Counted from the first letter of the stretch, positions 12,961-25,549 are shown. The stretch: 64,000 nucleotides of DNA from Liolophura sinensis (GCF_032854445.1 NC_088306.1:21859764-21923763), one strand, 5' to 3'. Program-made: numbers and translations. Notes: generated by a model from the sequence alone, not told the origin.

Positions 12961-14337
12961 TGTTAAAAGTAATGTTTAAACCTCGACAGGGATGCAAACC
13001 AACTCAGAGTGAGGCAAAACATACACAATATACATACTTATTTTAGCAAGACAGTAAAATTGTAAAATTTAACTTGGACAACCAGTGAAAAGTTCATTTA
13101 CTTAACTTGTTATAGCTTACATATGTGTAAGTTTAAATGGAAAAAACATTTTGTCACTTCTACATGTATTGTGTTAGCCTGTGGTTCATCCCCTAGGTCA
13201 GGTCTTGTACTGATGTTACTGACATTTACATTAGGAAAGCTATGATAAAGGTGAAAAGGTGAACAATTGGTGGTGTGGTAAATGTCACATGGATATGGGA
13301 AATATGGAGATGAAACGGAAGTACATTGTACGTGTATTACAGTTTGCTGGACATGCTGGAAAAAATTCTGTACATGTATTATCCAATAGTGAAGGACATG
13401 CCTCGTTGTCTAATAAGTTTTCTGTAAATTGACAAACTCGGCAAGACAGGGTGTTGACATGTTGTGTTAAATCTGTATTATATCACTATTTGAATGTTCA
13501 CACCGTGTATCTGTGATAATGAGTAATGACAAGCATTGCTGCATCGCACAATTTTCACCTGTGTGTCTCGTGGCTAAATGTATCACCTGTCTTAACGAAC
13601 CACAGTCTCACCTGATCACATGTCCTCGTGGTTTTAGTCTCGCCTTAATCACCCCCCTCCCCCTCCCTCTACCTCTACCTACCCTCACTACCCACCCCTC
13701 AAGTGACCTCGCATTGCAGCATTGTTCACTGGTATGGGGAAGTTTGTGTAAATGCAGACTAGAAGTCAGTCTGACCCTGGTGTAAGGCTATGATGTCACT
13801 GTGTCTGGGCGGCAGGAATTCTGCTGATGCTTCTGCCAATGTGCAGTGTTCCTGTACTTAGGGAACTACAGCCGCAGAGAGGAAAAAAACAGAAAATGTG
13901 CTCAGGGAAAAATTGATTTATCCTTGGGTTGCATTTTGGTAAATCAGATCTGTTACAGCAAGACTCGTGTTTGTTTTGAAAAGATGTTCAGTGAGTGACT
14001 CTTTGCTTCATATTGTTTTAGAAAACATACAGGTACAATATCTTTCATTTGTTCTTAAACAAAGCCAGACCAGAACTATCACAGATAGGAATTATGTTGA
14101 TGACTTCAATAGACATATTTGTTATCAAATTGACATGTTTTTTCAGTGTGATGTGTGATACTTGGTTGAATTATAAGTATTTTGCTCAGGGCTCTACAGT
14201 AAGTTTGATACGGTTGCTGGTCGTAAAGTGATCAGTTTGGTTGTTCAGCATCGTGAAATTACGGCATATTGCATCAGTTCCAAAAACATTGATATATAAA
14301 CATGTGAGCTTATTCTGTCTTCATTTCGTATCTTCTG

Positions 14338-14483
14338 TATACTTCTTCAACCATTTTACAAGATCTTCATTCAGGCAAATTGTGAGGACATTATTCTGTG
14401 TAAACTGATATTTTAATTCCCTGAAATTGGCCACCCCAACCAAAGTTGCTCTTTTATATACAAAACGGTTGAAAATTGGGGTA
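14338..14483. mobile_element. MITE-like element, family B copy 1 (internally deleted)
   Basis: It starts ATACTTCTTCAACC, shares ACATTATTCTGTGT and CCTGAAATTGGCCA with the copies at 27786 and 46262, and ends GGTTGAAAATTGGGGTA. It is about 80 bases shorter than they are. Confidence 0.5.
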
Positions 14484-15590
14484 ATCTTGTTTGTCTAGCT
14501 AGTGAACTGGTAATAAGTGGGTAAATACTTTGAAATTCTCTTATACTTACACTATCTGAAGTTCAAGAGCACTGTTAAAAAGTGTTACATACTAAACAGC
14601 ATGTATAGTGGTGTAGCAGTTTTTCTGCCCTGCAGGCAGCTAAACTATAAGCTCATGGCAATTGACCCCTGTTACCAAGCGGCTGCAAACGGATATGTGG
14701 ATATAAGATGTAAATCTGATGTCTGTATTTAGACAGTCGAACCACGTGGTGTATAAATAGAAGTGTCTTGTCTTGTCTGGTCTCCGTGAACTTTGAGAGG
14801 AGGATAGTGAGTATTCTCACAATTCTATATTTACAATAATTATCCGCTGTGATTGAGTTCAGTGCTGAGAAGAGAGAGACAACAACAACAACAACGTTAT
14901 GTACGTGCACACAGCCACATAGCTGTGACGACCTGGGCTGAAAATGGAAAAGTAAATAACCAGCTACTAGCTATACTGGCTTATAAATTGAATAAATGCA
15001 CACATAGTAAACCATGAGAAAGAATGAACGGTGAAAAGCTCTATTCAAATGCCATGGGCCTTGTAAATATAGGCTTACAGACATTTTTGTATGTGGTTAT
15101 AATGGAGGATTATAGTGTGTTGACGTGTGTGTGTATACTCATTTACTCTACATTACCTGAACTGTATATATGTATGTACATATATATAATGAACATGTAT
15201 ACACATGTAATTTCAGCTGGTAATGACCTGAGATACCTTGTTAATGTGACAGATGTGTAGGACTTCATGCTTCATTTATTTTACCTACATGTATATGTCT
15301 TGTAAAAATCTTGAAGGTGTCATCGTCACAACAACTTATGTGTACATGTATACAGCAAAGTTAGCCACAGATATGCTTTCTACATATGTTTGGTAAATAT
15401 GAACATTTACTGAGAAAAACCTTTCAAAGAAAAAGGGGGGGGGGGAATAAAATATGGAGGGAAAAAAACCCCTCAAATAATTGATACCAGCTGACCTATT
15501 TAGACTGTAAAAAATGTTTTTTTTTTTTTAAGGACAAAACGCTGTTGTATGTCATATCCAACCTGATTTAGCCCGGAAAGTTTTGTATAT

Positions 15591-15621
15591 ATACATATAT
15601 ATATATATATATACATACATA
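15591..15621. repeat. TA-rich microsatellite
   Basis: This is an imperfect (TA)n stretch with ATACATA interruptions. Confidence 0.85.
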
Positions 15622-16504
15622 TGTGTCTATATGTAAATAATTTTTCCAACTTCCTAAAAAAAGTTGAAGTAAAAGAAAGAAGCCTTCTGGCATTTAATAT
15701 CCTACCTACCAGTGGTATATGTTTTCATTATACAGTTGTCAGAACAATGCTTATATTCTGTCAGAGGACATATTTTTCTCATTATTGGCAAGATGTTTTT
15801 TTTTTCTTGTGTAGAATGTTAACATGGCATAAGCTATGCCTACACAATGTTAAGGTTTCCCAAGTCAATCTGTTTAGATAAGCCTGCAAATTACAACCAG
15901 TTGAGTTCAAGTGCACTTGATTTTTGTTTATGGGGCTGTTTATTAACCTACCAATAATCTTACGTTCTCAGTACAATATGAGTCATCTGGTCTGCCGTGA
16001 ATGATGTGTGTAGTTTTAAGATATTTTATAATTTACAGTTTTGTTATGTTCGCTATAGATTATGCCATAATTAGTAAAGCATTACTTCATGGAAATTAAC
16101 AGTGAAGTGAATATTTTCCATGACTTTATGAAAAATAACCACCAAAAAAAATCCTGTTTTCATTTTTAAAATTAAAAAAGTTTCAGGATATGTAGTAAAT
16201 GTATACTTGGCTCTTGTAAGTTTGTGTCGGGGGGCTATTTTTATGAATTATGGCATTTACAAATGGCCTCATATAAAACCATTTTAGCGAGGGCTTCAGT
16301 TTATATGAGAAATATTTGGGGATATAGGTACATACATGAAAAGTTTTACAACATCTCACCCTGGCCGAAAATATGTAATAAAACATATGTTGACGGGACG
16401 TATGTTCGAAGGGAGTACTCTTGTAATTTCTAATGTGAAGCAAAACTCTTCAGTATGTGAGGCTCAAGGCTTTGGGGTCTACAGATACACATGTATGTCT
16501 ATAC

Positions 16505-16521
16505 ATCCATCCATCCATCCA
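16505..16521. repeat. (CATC)n microsatellite
   Basis: Four to five CATC units occur in ACATCCATCCATCCATCC. Confidence 0.9.
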
Positions 16522-17796
16522 GAGACCAGAAGTCTTACTCAGATGACAGACTTGTAAACTTTTAAATTGCTGATATATGACCAGTTCTTAACATTTCCTT
16601 TCAACTGGTCTAGCCACCGTCTGTGCTAGTAAAGAATTTTTCGAAACTAAGTCTTGTCTGGACAAGGTTGCTGTCTGAATATTGGCTTATCGTCAAACAA
16701 GAAGACAAAATCGTTGGGAACATTAGCTGATAAATTTAACTTCATTGTTCGAAAAAATTCTTTATATTCATATGTACTGACTCACTGTATAAAGATTTAT
16801 GAGTAATTTTTACGCTGTGATTTGGTATTTGAGGTATTAATGTCAAACTTCTAAACTTCTTTGGCCCAAGTTGACCCGTGAATTGGATGCACAAGTTAGA
16901 ATGCTGTATTTAGCCCTGCCCAAGATAACATTGCACCAATTATTCCTTGTGGGTTTGAGATGGGGCAGTGTTAAACCACGAGCAGTAGCCTACTCCCTTG
17001 TACTCAACTTGCAAGGTGCATATGCTTGAGATGGGTGGTGTATTTAAGCTGAATTCAGATGTGTACAGACTGGAAATTGAGGAAAGGGGGTGGGGGGGTG
17101 GAGGGGGAATCGGGTTGTAGGTAGAGTTGAAGTCATTGGATTACTGTGGCTGTTTCTCCGCCTCTGACACATTCAGGATCTAGAAGCTTGTGGGAGTGGG
17201 GCGCCTGTTTACAAGAATGTGACATTTTAGGGCGGTGGACACAAAACCCCAATAGAGAGAGAAAAAAAAACAACACATTTTTTGTTGGTGTTTATTATTT
17301 TACCAGAGAAGAATGCAGCATGAGATGCGGAGACACACTATACCCAGGGTTAACTTTGACTTTGCTAAGAGGCTTTGAGAAGGACTTCCTGTCTGGGCTG
17401 AGACTACCAAAAGTCTTTAACCTACTTGTGTATTTAAAAACTACATACACATCTTCAGCTTTGACAAAATTTATGGATATAAACCTGTATTCAGTAGGAT
17501 TTGTCCAACAGTAAAACTGTGTTGAAATGGTATGCCTTAATATGTATGCTTAAAAGATTCGGCGTTCCAGATATGCCAAAAAGTACACAATGGCTTTATG
17601 TAAAAAGTTGCAGAAGTTATTAAGTTGGGAAACAGTCTTAGTAGATCTGTGTAGTGTTGGACATACATTAACCTGGTTATAATGTAGTTGGCGGTGGGGT
17701 TGGTCTGCAGTTTGCAGGACTTCAAGAGCTTTTACAAGGCTTTACCAAAAAATATCAGGTGGTTCCCATGATAGTGCTCTCTGGCAGAGTACAAGT

Positions 17797-18450
17797 GTCC
17801 TGATTTCATCCATAATGCGTCTTTGTATGGGCTTTGTCGTTATTAATGACTGGGTTTGACAAAAGCTAGTTTGGGAGGAGTTTAACATCAGAAAACAGAA
17901 AAGATCGCAATCTCGGTACAATGGACCTGGGCCCGGGATCACAAAGCAGTCTTAGATTTAATTTCAGATCAGGATGAAATTGTTATTTCTGATCTAACAG
18001 GTCAGAATATTGCTCAATGATGTAAGTTCTGGGTAAGTTATTGTACAACAAATTTCTACTAAACAAACAGAAAGGAACATGCCAAACTTAATGATTAAAA
18101 TTTTGACTTAAGTCCAAGATCACTGCATGATCTTGGGGCCTGATTTTCAACGATAATGCAGCTTTATGTAGGTTTGCCCTAGTGAATGACTGTGGTTGAC
18201 AAAATTGCATTTTGAGGACCTTGCCAGCAGAACACAGACAATGTCGAAGTCACAAGGATCCTGGTTTACAGCCAGAGTGCATCTTCTTTAAAGGTCAGAT
18301 TAACAACTAAGGTTGACAAAATTAACTTTTCCATCAGAAAACACCCATCAGACATTTTCAGTGAAAGGTTCCTGATTTTCAGCCATAAAGCATCTTTACA
18401 TACATTTGCTCTTATTAACAACTGACGATGACGAAAGCCAGTTTGCCTGC
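17797..18450 (+). repeat. diverged array of a 110-120 base unit
   Basis: Four blocks (17797, 18138, 18258, 18367) share the order CCTGATTTTCANCCATAATGC, a CTTT-containing stretch, ATTAA(C/T)NACTG, TTGACAAAA, CCA and GAAAACAC. Blocks 2 to 4 are spaced 120 and 109 bases apart. The first is separated by unique sequence. Confidence 0.55.
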
Positions 18451-18881
18451 CAAGGCTGTAAGACCGGATATATCAATTTGAACACGGCTATTTGCTGAGT
18501 GGAGGGAGCTAGAACTTGTCACCTTGTTACAAGCCTGTCGCTGGTGTACTGAAGAATATGCTGCCCGTCCACTTCAGTGTGCACAGGTAGACAGTCCTCA
18601 AGCCACCGTCCTCTGTTCCTTGTGCTTTCTGAATGGCACTGGGGTCAGTGGCTGCGCTTGAAGCCAGTACAAATTTGGTAAGAAGCCTTGTTAAGAGCCT
18701 ATATAAGGGGCGTCCCGAGGGGTCAGACGTGTGTGTATCAATGCGAAGTGAGAAGTGGGAAGGTCAGCCGAGTTTGTAGTGTGGCGGTTTTGTTTGTCCC
18801 CACCAGAATTACCTGTTTGATAAGGTGAAAGTAAAGCGGGACTGGCTTTAAGGCCACCAGGTGAGAGAAGTTGTTGGGGGT

Positions 18882-18896
18882 GGGGGGGGGGGGGGG
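18882..18896. repeat. G homopolymer (15)
   Basis: This is a G run within a G-rich block (TTGTTGGGGGT...AGTAGGGG). Confidence 0.9.
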
Positions 18897-20786
18897 AGTA
18901 GGGGCAGAGAAAGAGGGGGGCAGACAGCCAGGTTGCAACATACAGTCTGTAACAGGGGGTTACAGTTTTAAGTTGTTTCACACAGGTATATGTATTGCGT
19001 GGGTGGATTTGCACTCTAAATATTTCTGAACTCAGATTTTCTGTGACGGTTCATAGTACAGCAGTGTGATAATTTACCAGTCTTCAAGCCCTGAATTTCC
19101 AGGGCAAACCAATTAGCTTTCTTGAATGTTTGAAATTGAATGATAAGAATGGGTAAATTGGTCTCAAACACACCTTTTGTTATGTACAAAGAGAATTAGG
19201 GCACAGCAGGCTTGGGTCAGTCCTGAAAACTAGGCCAGTTGTATTGGTCAGCTGTGCTAATCCTGCGAGGCTCTAGAGTTGGGGATGGGGCATGCTCCCT
19301 GACCACTGGACCAGTAACACAACACAGTAATCAACTCTTTAGTGTTATTACATCTCTGCAGTGCATTTGTGGGATACATGAAATTGGTGCCAGACAAATA
19401 GACAAATGTGACTTACGACAGATGATAAAATTGACATGCTTGGTTGTGACAGAAATCGAATGAAGTTCATGCGCATGTATTCATATCTGTGAGTGACTGA
19501 AAAAATTATTGAAAGCAACATTTTACCCCCTAACAGACTGTCAAATCTTAGTGTGGAAAAGCTGCAGGATTATGAGACATGAGTATTATTATTGAACTAT
19601 TTCTTAAAATGAAAAGTACCTGTGTGTTGCATTTTACACATGGTCTTATGTAATATGAAATCAAGCTGTAGTTAATGAAACCTGATATACGTATTGTTTT
19701 TGTAGTGTTAGTAAAATAAGATTTTACGGTCACTTTTGTTGAACACTTATTTCTGTGGGTAGATAGAACAAAATACCATTAACTTACATGTACAATGATT
19801 AAATTGTTAATAATGCATTTAATGGATTGGATTCAAAGTTGAAGAACATATAGACTTCAACAATATGTGTGCCTTTCAGTGCTTTCATGCCGTAGTCCAC
19901 ATAAACGAGGGTAGGCCTGTTACATAATAAAATCCTTCAAAGCCCATAAAACTGAACGAGGGGAAAATGTCAGACGACAAATTTCATATCCATTGCCACG
20001 CTGGAAACAGTTCATTTTTCGTTAGCCCTTGTAAAATTGAGTGCCGTCACTTAGGTGAAACTTCCCATAATTCCTGTGGGTATTAATAGAGAGTGGAGTG
20101 ACAGGAATTTGGCTGCTGGAGTATGGCTTAGGCTCCCTGGCTTTTAGACTGATTTGTTCCCGGCAGTGTTTGTAATATGAGCGCTTTCTGTCTTCTCTGT
20201 AGACAGATTTGAAATATGCGGCCGACGGGTTGTCTGTATAATTTACAATCCGCACCCATGCAGGCAATCTCTCCACCGCCACATGCCCAGACTTTTCTTC
20301 TGCGCCAGCTAGAATACCAGTTGTCATTCTACCTGGAAAGATTCCAGGACTCCCCACTTTTATTTTCTTGTTAATTGGTTCTATTTTGTCAACAGTGTTT
20401 TTTGATAGCTACTCTGAACCAGTACATGTGTATAGCTCAAGTGATTTATCTTTTTTATAGCATGTGGCCGGAATCTTGTCTTGAATGTGGAAGATTTCAA
20501 TGAGGGATTGTGTTTTACACAAACATGTTCATGGTGAAATGTTTCTGTATTGTCCAAGGTACCAATCTAGTGTTGATTGCAGGTGTTAATGCTTATTTTG
20601 GACGAAATGAAAGCTGATGATGGCTTATACTACATTGGGGGTAGCCTGACTGACCCTTCAAAAAAAGAAGCCTGATGTTTTTATTGGAATAGAATGTCTA
20701 TTCTATTATTCCCTACCTATGTACCCTATTTTGGCTTATGTCATACCCGATCATTTGTCATCAGCATGGCCGTCCTTTAGCGTTGG

Positions 20787-21057
20787 TATTTATTTATTTC
20801 TTATTTGATTGGTGTTTTACGCTGTACTCAAGAATATTTCACTTATACGACGGCAGCCAGCAATATGGTTGGTGAAAACCGGGCACAGCCCGGGGGAAAC
20901 CCACAACCATCCGCAGGTTGCTGGCAGACCTTCCCACTTACGGCCGGAGAGGAAGCCAGCATGAGCTGGACTTGAACTCACACTGACCGCATTGGTGAGA
21001 GACTGCTGGCTCATTACGCTGCACTAGCGCGCTAACCAACTGAGCCACGGAAGCACT
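20787..21057 (-). mobile_element. tRNA-derived SINE, near full length
   Basis: Read on the minus strand it begins with a tRNA-like head (TCCGTGGCTCAGTTGGTTAG, containing the A box TGGCTCAGTTGG), then GAGTTCAAGTCC (decayed B box). A body follows with GGATGGTTGTGGGTTTCCCC and GCCGTCGTATAAGTG, and a (TAAA)-like tail. It is flanked by direct repeats of 13 bases with one mismatch, CCTTTAGCGTTGG at 20774 and CCTTAAGCGTTGG at 21058, consistent with LINE-mediated insertion. It is RNA polymerase III-type, with no coding capacity. It lies 450 bases upstream of the finger-1 exon, in inverted orientation to the copy at 24302. Confidence 0.9.
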
Positions 21058-21511
21058 CCTTAAGCGTTGGAAGCACTGTTGAAGTTAATGTTAGGGGCAG
21101 TATCTTAAGAAGTACTGCATGTATTGAGCTGAGGTTTTACATACATGTAAACCACAAAGACTCAATGGGGATGGTCCACCATTGAGGATCTGTGTATACA
21201 TTAATTACCGTAAATTACAAAATTCACAACTTCAATCAAGGTGTCAGGTTTTGCGTTCATATCCCTCCTACAGTCTCTGCTACCAAATCTAAGTTTCTAA
21301 TAGGGTTGGGTTACCCTCAAGGAAGAATTTTTTAATGATGGCAATGCAGATATCAGTAAGTTTGGTATGGGAAAGAAACTCAACCATTTATTCATTTGCA
21401 AGAATGCTAATCTATAGGACTACTGCTAAGGCATATTGACCTTTAGTTTATATGTGCTTACTAGAAAACTCAATATTTTTGTAACATTTTACATTTTTTC
21501 TGTATTTTCAG

Positions 21512-22059
21512 ATATTCAACAAGAGAGAATAAAAGTTGCCTGCTAGCAGTCTGCAGCCTGACACAAGAACACTGACGCTTTTTCCGCTAATTCGTAGAGA
21601 CCAAAGGTGTGACCTTGGATATTTTGCCCATCACCTGTAAACACAGTAGAAATTACCAGACAGTCGCCTGTACTAGGACTTAGTAATCTTGTGATACAAA
21701 CACGCCTATATATATATATACATACATATATATATGTGTCTATAGAGAAATAGTTATATATATATGTAATATATATATATCCCAACTTCTTTGCTGTACG
21801 TTGTATTCTGGTCTGCTGTTATTGTCACGGACCTTCCAAAGGCTTGGAACGCGAGCTTAGCTGCCTGAAGGACACATATATCCAAGAATATATATCCAAA
21901 TATATATATAAAATTTATATATACAGTGTATCTATCTATATATATGTATATGGACTGTTGATTGATACACCGAGTGTATACGTCGTCAAAAAGGAGAAAC
22001 AAAAAAAAGAAAACTTTGCCGAACGTCTTTCATCGTTTCCACGGAAACCCTACATTACT
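21512..22059 (+). promoter_or_regulatory. mbl: 5' UTR part of the first coding exon, with short upstream ORFs
   Basis: A pyrimidine-rich tract ending in TTTTCAG at 21505-21511 is a convincing 3' splice site and gives the exon a leader of about 548 nt. The leader is AU-rich, with two TA-repeat blocks (about 21704-21780 and 21879-21951) that are largely self-complementary and could fold. Three upstream AUGs are visible: 21734 (three codons then TAG at 21743), 21764 (AUG followed at once by UAA) and 21944 (five codons then TGA at 21959). None is in frame with the main start. Long leaders on the finger-1 exon are known for fly mbl and vertebrate MBNL1. That this leader controls translation is inference. 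The acceptor could instead be one of the other AGs, so the left edge is approximate. Confidence 0.6.
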
Positions 22060-22251
22060 ATGGCCATGGTGAACCAGATGTTGAACTTGACGGGAACTGT
22101 CAAAGATTCAAGATGGCTAACGCTGGAAGTCTGTCGCGAGTTCCAGCGCAGCAAGTGCTCCCGGACCGAGAATGAATGCAAATTTGCTCACCCTCCCGCC
22201 CACGTAGAAGTGCAGAATGGACGAGTGACCGCCTGCTTTGACTCTATTAAG
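22060..22251 (+). CDS. mbl: Muscleblind exon A: N-terminus, zinc finger 1 and first part of finger 2
   Basis: This exon encodes residues 1-64. The N-terminus [10 protein letters not shown] is followed by [15 protein letters not shown], the family signature that leads into finger 1: C25-X7-C33-X6-C40-X3-H44. After [13 protein letters not shown] the first cysteine of finger 2 (C59) appears in TACFDSIK, and the exon ends at AAG before the donor gtcagt (22252), phase 0. The start at 22060 has A at -3 and G at +4. A second AUG two codons later (22066) is also in good context. The frame upstream is open but has no earlier AUG, so 22060 is the first possible start. The sequence is closer to fly Muscleblind (KDSRWL, EVQNG) than to human MBNL1 by memory. 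The isolated position, with a 22-kb intron behind it, matches the fly exon that produces circMbl. Confidence 0.95.
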
Positions 22252-24250
22252 GTCAGTAGCTTTTCTAGTTCTCATTATTTTTTCAACAGAAGCCACTGTA
22301 TTTGGTTTCCATTTGGTTTTTTTTTTTTTCCCCGTGTGGCTTGTAGTGCCCAGTGCAAGACTAGAAAGCCTCAATCAATACGTTTGTACAGTTCAGTTTA
22401 CAAGTTGATTCAGCCTGCAAAAATGCAGCAGTGTGTTCAATATTAGAAAACAATGGGGGGGTCTGTCGAAGCAGATGTAAATACTGCTGGCTGCTTTTGA
22501 TTTCTTTACTGGGATATGTAACCTACAGTTCGAGTTTGGCCTGAGTGGCACGCATATATTTCTGCATTCTTCATATAAAGGTAGTGTTTAAATTAGAACC
22601 TGGATGTTTTTTTGGCATTTTTCTCACTGTAAAAAAAAACAAAACAAAAGTTAGAAGAGAAATTTCAAATTTAAAAGTGCATGTCATTTACGTCCTGTCT
22701 CCTCATAATAGGCAGTGATGCCATTTGTCATGTAACTTAAGCCAAGTCAAAAATGTCCATCTATAGTACATTGGCTAGTTAAAGCATGTGCTGTGTTTCA
22801 ACCACATAGCCTTCAAAAATTTAAGAAATTTTTCATGTGCACTTTTTTCTCACTTGTGCAGTCACTTGTGCGTCATAGCAATCATATGCACACATACAGT
22901 CATGTGACTTGCAGTGTCATATCTGTACCTGTCAAGCTGAGAAAGTGTCAGTATCAATATGCAGTTATACGCCATTATGACAACAGAATGACGTCCCAGT
23001 TCAAAATGACGTCGCCACTTTACGGCACAGTAGGGCTACTTGCCTCTCTTTTAACATAGCAGTCATCGTGTTTAAATCAAAGTAACGGCAGAACATCATT
23101 TTTTGTGCAATATTGGGAACGCAAATTCACTCCTGAACACAATTCAGAAGATCAGTGTAATCCTTTCAATTAGTTCGCTATATTCTATATACCACCCCAG
23201 ATTGGCCCTACCGTGCCGTAACGTGACGATATCATATCATAAAGGGATGTCATCCTGTTGTCGTAACGTCATATCTCGAAACCTGCATATTATCTTTGCA
23301 CAATGATGGCCAAATTAAGGACGAGAATTAATATCAGGCAGTGTGACTAATAATGAAGAAGGAAGTTGTTTATTAATAACAGAGCACAAATGGGTTCAGT
23401 CTGTTTGGTAGGGCTCTTAATGAAGTGACAGGTGAAGCCAGAAGTCTATTAACCACTAACACTTGATGCATAATGCCTCACTGTCCGTAGCCAGCATGCT
23501 TATGCATTACCAACCATAAGGACTCATTACATGAAGGACATGGTTAATTCATTGTTTGTTTCTCATGACCTTCTCTTGTGTATGTATATGTTTGTGGCTA
23601 TAATAAAGCATCTGTGTTCTGGAATAAGAAATACGATTTTGTCTTGTTCACATCGAACAGCTGCTGTAAATGTTTATGTAAAATTAACTCTGGATCAGTA
23701 ATATAATTTGTCATTGTCTTCTATGCCAAGTTTATTGAAAAAAAGAAGAAAAAAAACGACAAAAAAAACTAAACAAATACCTGGTATATAGTTTGGGGGG
23801 CCAGAAATTAATCATTTTCATATTTGGCCTAAATTATACTTTGTCTGAATTCTGTTGATCTTAGAAAGGTATTTTGAGTGTTGTTAAAGACTTTAGGGTC
23901 ATATCCTATTGGTATAATGTGAGTTTTATCATCTTTATCTGCTTCCATTTATGTACTTAATTAAGGAAATTCATGTAGTAATCATTAGTAGTTGTCATCT
24001 GTAATACATGTGATTTGGAGAAAGAAGGTCACGCAAAATGAACCATTAATGAAGAGTGGCCTAACCGCCTGGTGTATAACTAACCGCCTGAAGTGGATAA
24101 CTAACAGCAGGCAAATATACACATGACAAGTCCGTGGAGTCTTTATCACTGCAGATTACTTTTGATAACACTACTAATCTGCCCACCATGAACTGGGACA
24201 AACTCAGAACTGTGATGAACAGGCTCAGTACTTGTGTGTTGAACTTGTAA

Positions 24251-24740
24251 ATTTATATATCCTAAATAACCTAAAATTTTGTCTATCTTTAAGTTGCTCA
24301 GGGGGCCTCCGTGGCTCAGTTGGTTAGTGCGCTAGCGCAGGGTAATGACCCAGGAGTCTCTCACCAATGCAGTCGCTGTGAGTTCAAGTCCAGCTCATGC
24401 TGGCTTTCTCTCCGGCCGTATGTGGGAAGGCCTGCAGCTACCTGCGGATGGTTGTGGGTTTCCCCTGGGTTCTGCCCGGTTTCCACCCACCATAATGCTG
24501 GCCGCCGTCGTATAAGTGAAATATTCTTCAGTACGGCGTAAAACACCAATCAGAAAAAAAAAAAAAGTTGCTCAGATGTCCAGATTCTGGGAGTTATACT
24601 GATTTTAGAAAGGTGCTTTGACAGGTGTTTGGAAGGTAGGAACATGTAAATTTTATCACCAGAAGTAATTTATTTGCGTCCAAAAATGTTCTTTTGAGGT
24701 CAAATTTTTAGGCCATTTAGGGTATATGTATTATTATTTT
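24251..24740 (+). repeat. old dispersed repeat, family C copy 2, split by a SINE
   Basis: The left part (ATATCCTAAATAACCTAAAA) and right part (CAGATTCTGGGAGTTATAC to AATTTTTAGGCCATTTAG) are separated by the SINE at 24302-24564. Removing one copy of the 11-base duplication rejoins them into the order seen at 8760 and 26316. Confidence 0.5.
24302..24564 (+). mobile_element. tRNA-derived SINE, full length with perfect target-site duplication
   Basis: The head GGCCTCCGTGGCTCAGTTGG carries the A box, GAGTTCAAGTCC is the B box, and the same body as the 20787 copy ends in CAATCAG plus an A-tail. The direct repeat AAGTTGCTCAG is present at 24291-24301 and again at 24565-24575. By eye roughly nine in ten bases match the 20787 copy, so both are fairly young. 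It sits inside an older dispersed repeat. Confidence 0.92.
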
Positions 24741-25549
24741 TTGTATTTTTTTGTGTGAAACCTTGACGTTTTTCAGCTCAGTAATGAAAGAAACTCAGTC
24801 TGCTTTCACAAACAACATCAAAAGTTTACAAACAGAGGAATGAAAAAGTGTTGTCCTCGGTTGGAAAGCTAACATCAGAATGTTTTATTTTTGATAAAAG
24901 TGATTCATGATGCATATGGTTTTTTTATAAGTCTAAGTGCAAAGTATGTTTTTTTTAGTGTTTTGTGTACTATACTTTGTCAAATATTGTTTGTTTCAAA
25001 AGTTTTAACCACAGTTTCTGACGCAGCATTTGGATGCTTAGAATATAACAATATTCAGTTTCACTTTTTTTGAATGAACGATTGTGGCTTAAGGCTGATG
25101 ATGGACAGCAGATATGTTTCAGCCTGTATAGTGGTGAGTTTCACTTCGCGAATCACAGTGGTAATGTTTCAGCTTAATTTCACTGTTCGTATCGATTATT
25201 TTTCTTTTATCCAGTCATCACCACTTCCTGCAGTCCACAATGATGATATAGGATATCCGTGTAAAATGGCATTTCCTCAAAGTTGTACATGTATGTGGCA
25301 TTGCTTCATAAGGTTGGCGAACTCCAAGATCATGTTGATCACGAGGACGTGACATATGCACTCAGAGAGTGTGGCGATAAGGCGTCAAATTTGACATACA
25401 TGTAATCTGTCTTTTCATCACTCAGTCCTTGGTCACTTCCCCATTACCCCTGGGTGCCACCACATTGTTTTTGTTGCAGGAGTTCAAAACTACGTACAAC
25501 CTTGTTGGGTGTGGTCTTTTTAAAGGCTCCTATTATGGATGGGTTGAAT

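Larger units (their letters stand above)
1..20786. other. upstream region: 5' flank or first intron, no supported coding gene
   Basis: This is mostly AT-rich unique sequence. The open frames of 60-134 codons on both strands lack recognisable domains and splice context. Listed separately are the CpG-rich patches near 3255, 6390 and 6860, degenerate repeats at 7219, 12389 and 17797, an old dispersed repeat at 8760, a MITE-like copy at 14338, and homopolymers. The remaining stretches (for example 300-3200, 3700-6100, 9000-12350, 14900-17700, 18900-20750) show nothing I can name. Confidence 0.6.

Noticed and set aside
20022-20357. 111-codon frame on the minus strand
   Set aside because: Composition is fairly protein-like, but I find no domain, and no start or splice support. 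It may be conserved non-coding sequence or chance.
21844-22059. N-terminal extension of the Muscleblind frame upstream of 22060
   Set aside because: The frame is open but contains no AUG before 22060, and its content is TA-repeat-derived (many Ile and Tyr).
24302-24380. tRNA gene
   Set aside because: The A and B boxes belong to the SINE head. The remainder does not form a tRNA cloverleaf and continues into the SINE body.
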